DNA of 5,546 bases from Clostridiales bacterium (GTDB lineage: Bacteria; Bacillota; Clostridia; Oscillospirales; Acutalibacteraceae), in contig JAAVYX010000120.1 of assembly GCA_022791355.1 (NCBI GenBank), positions 1 to 5,546 on the forward strand, read 5' to 3'. Position 1 is the first letter of the stretch. Each line of letters opens with the position of its first letter. A model generated the notes under the pieces. That model made no database searches, was not told the origin of the DNA, and saw only the letters and a program-made list of their open reading frames with translations. The position numbers and the translations under genes are program-made. Positions 1-5,419 of the stretch are shown piece after piece.

Positions 1-170
1 AGGTATTGGAGAAAGAGAAAAAGGATACCTGGCGCGAAACCTCTATCTAAGCAAATCAAAAATAGAAAAGCAAATCCGGTGCGAATCCACCCATTTAATA
101 AAACAATAAAACAAAACATACAAAATATAAATCCCTTTTGCAAAGTCATTAAGGATGGAGGTCCTTCTAC
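1..170 (+). other. A-rich leader upstream of the acylation operon
   Basis: No gene is visible here. The stretch from about 50 to 135 is very A-rich and differs sharply from the GC-rich genes that follow. It includes a tandem 8-bp repeat (AATAAAAC at 97-104 and 105-112, then AAAAC). AGGTAT at 1-6 and ATACCT at 25-30 are inverted around a purine-rich loop. The operon promoter should lie here. A TATAAA at 126-131 is the best -10-like hexamer, but no acceptable -35 stands in front of it, so I do not call a promoter. The low structure and A-richness could act as an UP-like element or as an open mRNA leader; this is inference. Confidence 0.4.
151..166 (+). promoter_or_regulatory. Shine-Dalgarno of the lipoprotein gene in a small hairpin loop
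   Basis: GGAGG at 157-161 lies 9 bases before the ATG at 171 and fixes that start. It is flanked by AAGGA (151-155) and TCCTT (162-166), a perfect 5-bp inverted repeat that would present the SD in a 6-base loop. Whether this small hairpin forms or affects translation is unknown. Confidence 0.5.
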
Positions 171-635
171 ATGAAAAAATATAAAATTGTTGCGGTTTTG
201 CTGACCGCCCTGCTTGTTTTGGGACTCGCAGCCTGCGGGTCGGGCAAGACGGTGGACCCGCAGGCCGCGCTTAAAACCATACGGGACAACGTCCCCTTCT
301 CGGAGGAACTGACCGAGCTGGACAAGGCGGCCGTCTGTAAAAACTACGACCTGGAGGACGCCGACCTTGCCGGCTGGGCCGCCGCCATCGGTTCGGGGGC
401 CACAGCCGAAAACGCCGTCGTGCTGGAGGGAGCCGACAGGGCCGCCGCCGGCCGGATTGAGGCCGCCCTGCGGGCCTTTCTGGAAGACTGGATCGAGGGC
501 TATTCCGACTATAAGCCCGAGGAGGTCCCCAAGCTGGAGCAGGCTGTACTGAAGACCCAGGGGAACTATGTGATTCTCTGCGTATCGGCCGACAGCGGCA
601 AGGCCGCCGCCGTCGTGAAGGATATTTTGGGATAG
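171..635 (+). CDS. DUF4358 domain lipoprotein
   Basis: This is a 154-residue exported lipoprotein. A short basic start (MKKYK), a hydrophobic stretch at about 6-21 and a lipobox L19-A20-A21-C22 indicate signal peptidase II cleavage and lipid attachment at C22, so the mature protein sits on the outer face of the membrane. The rest, about 30-152, resembles DUF4358: an N-terminal segment with NYDLED, an alanine-rich helix carrying an ENAVVLEG stretch, a long helix leading to YSDYKPEE, and a C-terminal NYVILCVSAD strand. No catalytic motif is visible. It is the first gene of the operon; its stop codon overlaps the SD of the MBOAT gene, which suggests coupled translation. In Clostridia this family is often found beside MBOAT and DHHW genes, so an accessory role in glycan acylation is inferred, not shown. 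The family assignment is by recognition of the sequence pattern. The start has a good SD at 157-161. Confidence 0.85.
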   Translation: MKKYKIVAVLLTALLVLGLAACGSGKTVDPQAALKTIRDNVPFSEELTELDKAAVCKNYDLEDADLAGWAAAIGSGATAENAVVLEGADRAAAGRIEAALRAFLEDWIEGYSDYKPEEVPKLEQAVLKTQGNYVILCVSADSGKAAAVVKDILG

Positions 636-648
636 GAGGATACCGGCC

Positions 649-2046
649 GTGACCTTTGCCAGCTTGGTTTTTCTCTATCTTTTCCTGCCTCTGGTCCTGC
701 TGGCCTATTATCTCCTTCCCCGGCGGCTGCGCAACGGCCTACTGCTGGCGGCCAGTCTGCTTTTTTACGGGTGGGGGGAGCCCTCCTTTTTGCCGGTCAT
801 CCTCTTTTCGGCCTTTATCAACTATCTGTTCGGCCGGCTAATCGAGCGGTATCGGGAACGGCCGGGCCGGGCCCGGCTGTTTGCCGCGCTGGCTGTGGGG
901 CTGGATCTTCTGCTGCTGGCGGTCTTTAAGTATGCCGGTTTTCTGGCCGGCAGTCTGGCCGCCCTCCTGCCCGGACTGGGCATGACGGTCCCGGTCATCC
1001 CTCTTCCACTGGGCATCTCTTTTTACACCTTCCAGGTCGTCGCCTATGTGGCCGACGTATATCGCCGGCAGGTGACGGCCCAGAAAAGCTTTGTCCAGTT
1101 CGCCGCTTTCATGTCCTTTTTTCCCCAGCTCATTGCCGGGCCCATCGTCCGCTATCAGGATATCCAGGAACAGCTTCCCGTCCGTCGGGAGACCCTGGAC
1201 CGGTTTGCCGACGGCGTCCGGCTGCTGGGGGTGGGACTGTGTAAAAAGGTGCTGGTGGCCAATCCCATGGGCCTTTTGTGGGAGACGGTCAAGGCTTCCG
1301 GCTGCGGGGCTCTTGGAGCCTGGGCGGGGGCGGCGGCCTTCGCCTTTCAGATTTACTTTGACTTCAGCGGTTATTCGGATATGGCCAGAGGACTGGGCCG
1401 CCTGTTCGGCTTTGAGCTGCCCGAAAACTTCCGATACCCTTACGCCGCCCGGAGCGTCACCGATTTCTGGCGGCGGTGGCACATCACCTTAAGCGGCTGG
1501 TTCCGGGATTATGTGTATATTCCCCTGGGCGGCAGCCGGCGGGGACTAGGCCGCACCCTCTGCAATCTGCTGACCGTCTGGGCCCTCACCGGCCTGTGGC
1601 ACGGCGCCAGCTGGAATTTCCTGCTCTGGGGACTCTATTACTTTGTTCTGCTGGCGGCTGAAAAGCTCTTTTGGGGCCGTCTGCTGGACCGCCTGCCCGC
1701 CGCGGCCGGCAGGGTTTACACCCTGGCGGCGGTAGTGTTCGGCTGGGTGCTCTTCGCCTTTACGGATTTTCCGGCCATGGGGGCCTATATTGCCCGCATG
1801 TTCGGGGGGGCGGGGGCCGGCGCGGGAACCGCCGGGGCCGATCTGCTTTCCTTTTTGCCCCTGCTGCTGGCCGCCGGGCTGGCCAGTCTGCCTCTGGGAC
1901 AAAGGCTGTACGGCCGGCTGGCGGCCGGGCGGGCGGCCTGTCTGCTGCCCGCGGCCGAGACTGTGGTTTTACTGCTTTTCTTCCTGCTCTCCACCGCCGC
2001 GCTAGTCAGTCAGAGCTATAACCCCTTCCTGTATTTCCGGTTTTAG
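649..2046 (+). CDS. MBOAT-family membrane O-acyltransferase (AlgI/DltB-like)
   Basis: This is a 465-residue polytopic membrane protein, close to the usual length of AlgI-type proteins. About ten or more hydrophobic segments are visible, for example near 5-23, 30-55, 80-100, 115-135, 225-240, 305-340, 355-373, 398-418 and 436-455. The core MBOAT motifs are present: PLGISFYTFQ at 120-129, FFPQLIAGPIVRY at 157-169, FDFSGYSDMARG at 237-248, DFWRRWHITLS at 272-282, FRDYVYIPLGG at 285-295, and GLWHGASWNF at 315-324. H318 is the expected catalytic histidine and H278 the second conserved one. The family moves acyl groups, usually acetyl, from the cytoplasm for transfer to extracellular polymers such as alginate (AlgI) or, for DltB, D-alanine to teichoic acid. 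The start is a GTG at 649, chosen because AGGAGGA at 634-640 is 8 bases upstream and the N-terminus begins directly with the first membrane segment. The DHHW partner follows 9 bases downstream, which favours polysaccharide acetylation over D-alanylation (no dltA or dltC is seen). The acceptor polymer cannot be told from this window. Confidence 0.95.
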   Translation: MTFASLVFLYLFLPLVLLAYYLLPRRLRNGLLLAASLLFYGWGEPSFLPVILFSAFINYLFGRLIERYRERPGRARLFAALAVGLDLLLLAVFKYAGFLAGSLAALLPGLGMTVPVIPLPLGISFYTFQVVAYVADVYRRQVTAQKSFVQFAAFMSFFPQLIAGPIVRYQDIQEQLPVRRETLDRFADGVRLLGVGLCKKVLVANPMGLLWETVKASGCGALGAWAGAAAFAFQIYFDFSGYSDMARGLGRLFGFELPENFRYPYAARSVTDFWRRWHITLSGWFRDYVYIPLGGSRRGLGRTLCNLLTVWALTGLWHGASWNFLLWGLYYFVLLAAEKLFWGRLLDRLPAAAGRVYTLAAVVFGWVLFAFTDFPAMGAYIARMFGGAGAGAGTAGADLLSFLPLLLAAGLASLPLGQRLYGRLAAGRAACLLPAAETVVLLLFFLLSTAALVSQSYNPFLYFRF

Positions 2047-2055
2047 GAGGCTCCT
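2045..2055 (+). promoter_or_regulatory. Palindromic Shine-Dalgarno of the DHHW gene
   Basis: AGGAGG at 2045-2050 overlaps the TAG stop of the MBOAT gene and lies 5 bases before the ATG at 2056. With the bases that follow it forms the palindrome AGGAGGCTCCT, so AGGA could pair with TCCT over a 3-base loop. Such a tight hairpin is weak; opening by ribosomes finishing the upstream gene would couple the two genes. The coupling is inferred. Confidence 0.45.
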
Positions 2056-3186
2056 ATGGATAAAAGAAAGCTACCCCTGGTCATCCTCTTCTGCGGTTTG
2101 CTGGCAGGCGGGTCTCTTCTAACCTTTCTGCTGCCCGTTAAGGATTTTTCCCCGCGGGAGAAGCGGTATTTGCAGCCCCTTCCCCGTCTAACCCCCGACC
2201 GGCTGCTGGACGGGGACTTTACGGCCGATGTGGAGAAGTATATGGCCGACCATCTGCCCCTGCGGGAGGAGCTGGTAGGGCTTTCGGCCTACTTTGAGCT
2301 GGCAGCCGGCCGCAACGGCAGCCGGGGGGTCTATCTGGGCCGGGAGGAACGGCTCTTTTTAAAGCCGGTGGAGGCGGAGGAGAGGGATTTGACGCAAAAC
2401 CTGGAGGCGCTGGGGAACTTTGCCCAGGCCAGCGGCCTGCCGGCCTCCATCCTGGCCGTACCCACCGCCGGGGCCGTACAGACCGGCCAGCTGCCCGCTG
2501 TGCACCGGCCGTATCAGGACGCGCAGCTGTTGGAAACCATCCGGCAAGGGCTGGAAGGTAAGATAGACTGGGTGGAGCTTCTGGCCCCCTTTTCCGACCT
2601 TCGTCAGGAAACCCTTTACTACCGTACCGACCATCACTGGACTAGTCAAGGGGCCTATACGGCCTACGCCGCCTTTATGGAGGAGAAGGGAGCCGCGCCC
2701 TTGCCTCCGTCGGCCTTTCGGGTGAGCCAGCGAGAGGGTTTTTACGGTACCTGCTACGCCAAAAGCGGCTACTGGGGCGTGTCGCCGGATACCGTCGAGG
2801 TTTGGGAAAATCCGGCGCTTTCGGTGCGGGTCACAGTATCGGACGAGGACGGCGGTGAGACGGCCGTGCAGGACGGTCCCTTCTTTTTCGACCGGCTGGA
2901 CGAGGCCGATAAGTATCCCGTTTTTCTAAACGGCAATCACAGCCTGGTACGGCTGGAGAATCCGGAGGTTACGGGCGGGCGGCTTTTAGTGGTCAAGGAT
3001 TCCTTCGCCCACTGCCTGGTCCCCTTCTTTGCCGCCCACTACAGCCGTATCGATATGATTGACCTGCGCTACTTTAAAAAACAGCGGTTATCCGACTATC
3101 TCAGGGAAAACCCCTGCGACGAGCTGCTCTTTGTTTACGGGCTGGATAGCCTTTGCACCGATAAAAGCCTGCGCTGGCTAGGATAA
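2056..3186 (+). CDS. DHHW-family protein (AlgJ/AlgX-like, SGNH-type acetyltransferase partner)
   Basis: This 376-residue protein has one N-terminal hydrophobic anchor (about 7-27) and no lipobox, so it is probably tethered outside the membrane. The family signature TDHHW is at 191-195 within YYRTDHHWTSQGAY. Other conserved blocks are FTADVEKYMADHLPLREEL (55-73), VPTAGAVQ (135-142), GNHSLVRLENP (293-303), VVKDSFAHCLVPF (312-324) and IDLRYF (335-340). By comparison with AlgX and AlgJ, D192 and H194 with S316 could form the Asp-His-Ser catalytic triad of an SGNH-like fold. These proteins work with MBOAT membrane proteins to transfer acetyl groups to extracellular polysaccharides. It ends the operon, 9 bases after the MBOAT gene. 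Length and motifs look complete, so it is probably active. The acceptor is unknown; a secondary wall polymer, capsule or peptidoglycan are all possible. Confidence 0.92.
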   Translation: MDKRKLPLVILFCGLLAGGSLLTFLLPVKDFSPREKRYLQPLPRLTPDRLLDGDFTADVEKYMADHLPLREELVGLSAYFELAAGRNGSRGVYLGREERLFLKPVEAEERDLTQNLEALGNFAQASGLPASILAVPTAGAVQTGQLPAVHRPYQDAQLLETIRQGLEGKIDWVELLAPFSDLRQETLYYRTDHHWTSQGAYTAYAAFMEEKGAAPLPPSAFRVSQREGFYGTCYAKSGYWGVSPDTVEVWENPALSVRVTVSDEDGGETAVQDGPFFFDRLDEADKYPVFLNGNHSLVRLENPEVTGGRLLVVKDSFAHCLVPFFAAHYSRIDMIDLRYFKKQRLSDYLRENPCDELLFVYGLDSLCTDKSLRWLG

Positions 3187-3362
3187 TCGCTGCCGGCTCT
3201 GCAAGAGGCGATGTGTTTGGTCTGGATTTGTAGTCAAAAGCGGTCGGACGCAGAGAAGCGCTTGCCGGTTTTACGTTGGCGAGCGGCTTTGCGCATATGC
3301 GGCTGGACAGATGCAAAATAAGTATACGAGGCCGGATTTAATCCGGCTAAGATGATAGATAA
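3187..3362. other. Convergent spacer with several palindromes
   Basis: No gene is seen between the DHHW stop and the main terminator. The spacer is rich in inverted repeats. CTCTGC (3197-3202) pairs with GCAGAG (3250-3255), and GCCGG at 3192-3196 and 3264-3268 frames an AAGCGCTT palindrome (3256-3263), with TTTT at 3269-3272. CGCATATGCG lies at 3292-3301. None is a clean terminator by itself; the first could be a decayed one or part of an intergenic repeat. Confidence 0.35.
3331..3347. repeat. Perfect 17-bp palindrome
   Basis: GCCGGATTTAATCCGGC reads the same on both strands around one central base and can fold to a stem of at least 7 bp with a 3-base loop. No T-run follows at once on either strand, so it is not a classic terminator. 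On the - strand it lies downstream of the thioredoxin terminator and could act as a backup, or it could protect the 3' end of the operon mRNA. Confidence 0.5.
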
Positions 3363-3432
3363 AGCCGCAGGACGCGTTGGTATATCATGTGCAAGAACAT
3401 GATATACTCGGCATCCCGCGGCTGTGTTTTTG
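3361..3432. terminator. Two-tier hairpin, probable bidirectional terminator
   Basis: The outer stem pairs AGCCGCAGGACGC (3363-3375) with GCATCCCGCGGCT (3411-3423), 11 of 13 positions matched. Inside it, GTATATCATGT (3380-3390) and ACATGATATAC (3397-3407) form a perfect 11-bp stem over the loop GCAAGA. On the + strand GTGTTTTTGG follows the outer stem, as expected for intrinsic termination of the three-gene operon. On the - strand the stem is followed by TTTATCTATC, a weaker T-rich tail that would serve thioredoxin. It lies between the two convergent gene ends, which fits a shared terminator. Confidence 0.75.
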
Positions 3433-3452
3433 GAAAGGAAGAGGAAGCTTGC

Positions 3453-3767
3453 CTATTTGTCCAGCAAGGCTTCCACCTGCTTTTTGGATTGCAGGCCCAC
3501 AGTGGAGCCGGTAGGCTGTCCGCCGTTCATGACCACCAGAGTGGGGATACTCATAACGCCGAACTCGTTAGCCAGCTCAGGCTCCTCGTCAATATTAATC
3601 TTGCCAACCTTAACTTGACCTAACCGTTCCTCGGCCACCTGATCCACAACGGGAGATAGCATCCGGCAGGGACCGCACCAGGGCGCCCAGAAATCCAACA
3701 GGACCGGTTCGGCGGCCTCCATAACCTCTTTTTTAAAATTGTCTTTATTGATGGTTACAACAGCCAT
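3453..3767 (-). CDS. trxA: Thioredoxin
   Basis: This is a 104-residue cytoplasmic thioredoxin, a general disulfide reductase that is normally recharged by thioredoxin reductase (not in this window). The active site WCGPC is at 30-34 with C31 and C34, the buried acid is D25 in LLDFWAPW, and the cis-proline is P75 in MSIPT. Length and fold markers match the classic family with no insertions. The ATG at 3767 is chosen over the in-frame ATG at 3785 because AGGAGA at 3775-3780 lies 7 bases upstream and the family starts near MAVVTI. The longer form would overlap this SD and add six unusual residues. It lies 93 bases downstream of a Crp/Fnr gene on the same strand. That gap holds a CRP-like palindrome and a -10 hexamer, so it is probably transcribed from its own regulated promoter and perhaps also by readthrough. 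Confidence 0.97.
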   Translation of the reverse strand: MAVVTINKDNFKKEVMEAAEPVLLDFWAPWCGPCRMLSPVVDQVAEERLGQVKVGKINIDEEPELANEFGVMSIPTLVVMNGGQPTGSTVGLQSKKQVEALLDK

Positions 3768-3818
3768 GCGACATTCTCCTTTCAATTCACTATGTTTATG
3801 TTTTCCGGCTACAATCCC

Positions 3819-3824
3819 AGTATA
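3819..3824 (-). promoter_or_regulatory. Probable -10 of the thioredoxin promoter
   Basis: Read on the - strand the hexamer is TATACT, five of six matches to TATAAT. At 17-base spacing the -35 position reads CAGACC, only three of six matches, as is common at activator-dependent promoters. A start near 3812 would give a 5' leader of about 45 bases containing the SD. Confidence 0.55.
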
Positions 3825-3845
3825 CGCCGCCGGCGGATTTTGGTC

Positions 3846-3860
3846 TGTGACCAGGTCACA
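3846..3860. promoter_or_regulatory. CRP-like operator between crp/fnr-type gene and trxA
   Basis: TGTGACCAGGTCACA is a perfect 15-bp palindrome with TGTGA and TCACA half-sites, the E. coli CRP half-site, but separated by 5 bases where the E. coli consensus has 6. It abuts the stop codon of the regulator gene. Its centre (3853) is about 41 bases upstream of the predicted thioredoxin start near 3812, the class II activator position. The neighbouring regulator carries Arg-Glu at the recognition helix positions that read TGTGA in CRP. Confidence 0.65.
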
Positions 3861-4529
3861 TTAACGGATGCTTCCCTCTGCGATTTGCGTAAGTTTTTCT
3901 AGATCCAAAAGGGTTACGTCCCCGCGGGACAGGGTTACCGCGCCCTCGGCCTGCAGGTACTTGAGCATACGGGTCACTACCTCTCTGGCGGTTCCCAGAT
4001 GGCGGGCGATAGCCTCGTGGGTCAAGGCCACTCGCCGGCTCTGCCCCAGCTCGCTTTCCTCTATCAGGAAAGCGGCCAAACGGGCGTCCATCCGTTTATA
4101 CAAAACCTGGTCCAGCAGCCACATGACGTTGGAAAGCCGGTCGGCCATCAGCTCGTTCGTATAATTGGCCACCGGAGCCGACGCCTGCATCAGTTTTTGA
4201 TAAATCCCCGCGGGAATGTGGACGGCCTGCGTATCGGCCGCCGCCTCCACCCACAGCTCGGCCTGCATGCCCCGCAGGATGCAGGAGGCCGAAAAGAGAC
4301 AGACGTCCCGCTCCAGCAGGCGATAAAGGGTGATTTCCTTCCCTTCCTCCGACAAGGCGTAGACCCGAAGCTGCCCGGATTGTACAATCAGCAAACCGAT
4401 ACAATCGGCCCCGCCTTGATGGACGCTTTCCCCTTTCTTGTAGACGCGCATACCGGCGGCCTGTTCCAGCATATCCCGCTGGGTCGAAGACAGGGCCGGC
4501 CAAAAAGGAAAGTAAGATTCCAGCGGCAT
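3861..4529 (-). CDS. Crp/Fnr-family transcriptional regulator
   Basis: This 222-residue protein has an N-terminal cyclic-nucleotide-binding-type beta roll (about 10-115), a long dimerisation helix (about 118-150), and a C-terminal winged helix-turn-helix (about 150-215). The HTH reads THEAIARHLGTAREVVTRML at 170-189; R182, E183 and R187 align with CRP R180, E181 and R185. The cAMP pocket is not conserved: the CRP GE pair aligns with R74-D75, and R82-S83 with A90-E91. FNR-type N-terminal iron-sulfur cysteines are absent. Cysteines occur at C43, C77 and C83, the last two in VCLFSASC, a motif I recognise from clostridial members of the family. A non-cAMP, possibly redox, input is therefore inferred. 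The ATG at 4529 has AAGGAGGA at 4537-4544, 7 bases upstream. Its target is probably the thioredoxin gene downstream. Length is normal and no damage is seen. Confidence 0.93.
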   Translation of the reverse strand: MPLESYFPFWPALSSTQRDMLEQAAGMRVYKKGESVHQGGADCIGLLIVQSGQLRVYALSEEGKEITLYRLLERDVCLFSASCILRGMQAELWVEAAADTQAVHIPAGIYQKLMQASAPVANYTNELMADRLSNVMWLLDQVLYKRMDARLAAFLIEESELGQSRRVALTHEAIARHLGTAREVVTRMLKYLQAEGAVTLSRGDVTLLDLEKLTQIAEGSIR

Positions 4530-4642
4530 AGAAAAATCCTCCTTGACAAAATACGGCTAAAAGGTCCCAAGGAGCAGAACGATGAGATAGGCGGCCGCCG
4601 TCCCGCGGATGGTTCCTCTAGAGTAAACGGTATGCTATTTTC

Positions 4643-4655
4643 TGTTATCATAACA
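4643..4655 (-). promoter_or_regulatory. Extended -10 promoter of the regulator gene with an overlapping dyad
   Basis: On the - strand TGTTATGAT (4655-4647) is an extended -10: TG, one base, then TATGAT, five of six matches to TATAAT. No -35 stands at 17-base spacing, as is usual for extended -10 promoters. A start near 4640 gives a leader of about 110 bases. The -10 lies inside the perfect 13-bp palindrome TGTTATCATAACA, so a protein bound here would block RNA polymerase. This suggests a repressor site or autoregulation. Confidence 0.5.
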
Positions 4656-4670
4656 CAAAATCCTAGGCGA

Positions 4671-4829
4671 TGTATACGCCCTGGACAAATTTTTGCGCAG
4701 TACTCGATAGGCCGAGCGAAAATCTATACGCTTTGCGTAAATTTTTGCGATGCACTCTAGCGCTCCTCACTGGCGTCCCGGTTTGGCCAAAGGCCATTCG
4801 CTTAGATGGGCCGAGCGAAAATCTATACG
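4671..4829. repeat. Compound intergenic repeat (two related units)
   Basis: An exact 21-bp copy occurs at 4710-4730 and 4809-4829, containing GCGAAAATCTATACG. A second pair, 4671-4705 and 4723-4757, matches at 26 of 35 positions and contains AAATTTTTGCG. Each unit has the order TATACG, AAATTTTTGCG, ACTC, variable middle, GAGCGAAAATC, TATACG. The two inner blocks pair (4687-4698 with 4714-4725, 10 of 12 positions counting one G-T pair), so each unit folds to a hairpin. The second unit carries about 50 extra bases in the loop, including the palindrome TTTGGCCAAA (4782-4791). It reads as a dispersed intergenic repeat, perhaps a small non-autonomous element. No transposase, target-site duplication or reading frame of interest is seen. 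Confidence 0.6.
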
Positions 4830-5419
4830 TTTTATTTTATCATTTAAGCGCGAGGCATTGCGCTGGTCATCCTTATATGGATACTCCAAATACGTCTAGC
4901 GGCTCCTATAATCCCGGCGCCGCGCATCTCGAGAGTCCCTTTTGGTCAAGCGGCAAAAGCCTCTTGCCTATGTCCGCCCACGGCCTTATTAGATTTCGCT
5001 TGTCCGCCGGCAGCGGGTGAAAAACGCTCGCTTTGGTGGAAGGGGCAAAAGACCGGTTGGCCCGTAGTTGAAGGGCAGAGGGTAAGGAGAAGGAAAAAGG
5101 CAGATCCCTCCGTGTCCTTTAGGAAGATCGTTTCCCCTGGCAAACCTTTGTCTTTCCTCTTGACCCGCCCCAAAGGATTTCGGCAAGCGCGCCTTTTCCC
5201 ACTTTCTTGACGTGAAGAAAGGAGAGCCGCGCTATGAAATACGGTATTAGCGAAATCGTTTGCTCCATCTAGCAAACTTCAGGTATTCGCCGCTTCCTGC
5301 AAAGAAACTGACCAACGGCCAAACCGGGGCAACCGTGCGGATTGATGGAAAGACTTGTATAAACGTACGCAAAACATATCATTTTTTGTACCTTTAAAAA
5401 TTCTTCTATTTCTCTATAT
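4830..5419. other. Long stretch without a convincing gene
   Basis: About 590 bases carry no reading frame with recognisable protein features. An open frame on the - strand at 4946-5275 has low-complexity, arginine- and serine-rich content and no SD, and I do not accept it. Small inverted repeats are present: GGCAA/TTGCC at 4952-4968, CTTTCTT/AAGAAAG at 5202-5221, GTTTGCT/AGCAAAC at 5258-5277, and GTACGCAAAA with TTTTTTGTAC at 5365-5391. With the adjoining repeat this looks like accumulated intergenic repeat material or the remains of an element. Confidence 0.4.
5234..5272 (+). CDS. Possible 12-residue peptide or gene remnant
   Basis: The frame reads MKYGISEIVCSI and then TAG. AAAGGAG at 5218-5224 is 9 bases upstream of the ATG, a reasonable SD. 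The frame sits between two perfect 7-bp hairpins with 6-base loops: 5202-5221, whose right arm includes the start of the SD, and 5258-5277, which spans the stop codon. This arrangement could be a leader peptide, a broken gene start, or chance. No promoter is evident upstream, and there is no T-run after the second hairpin, so it is not a clear attenuator. Confidence 0.2.
   Translation: MKYGISEIVCSI

Noticed and set aside
76..92. CCGGTGCGAATCCACC resembles part of a cobalamin riboswitch or a tRNA T-arm
   Set aside because: Only a 4-bp stem with a 6-base loop is present; no other conserved riboswitch boxes and no tRNA cloverleaf surround it.
838..1482. Long open frame on the - strand (214 codons)
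   Set aside because: It lies wholly opposite the MBOAT gene, whose motifs are clear; its glycine-, proline- and glutamine-rich content is typical of the complement of a GC-rich gene.
3101..3316. Open frame of 71 codons on the - strand
   Set aside because: It overlaps the end of the DHHW gene and the convergent spacer, has no SD and no recognisable features.
3768..3785. Upstream in-frame ATG for thioredoxin at 3785
   Set aside because: It would place the strong SD inside the coding region and add six residues not expected in the family.
3999..4760. Open frame of 253 codons on the + strand
   Set aside because: It is mostly the complement of the Crp/Fnr gene, which has full family motifs and a good SD; this frame has none.
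4671..4829. CRISPR array
   Set aside because: Only two exact copies of a 21-bp block, with unequal spacing and further homology outside it; no cas genes.
4946..5275. Open frame of 109 codons on the - strand
   Set aside because: No SD, no recognisable domain, biased composition, and it runs through a stretch with repeats and hairpins.
4777..5328. 12-bp inverted match CCCGGTTTGGCC (4777-4788) and GGCCAAACCGGG (5317-5328), as possible element ends
   Set aside because: A 12-bp match is expected about once by chance in a window of this size, and no transposase or target duplication is present.
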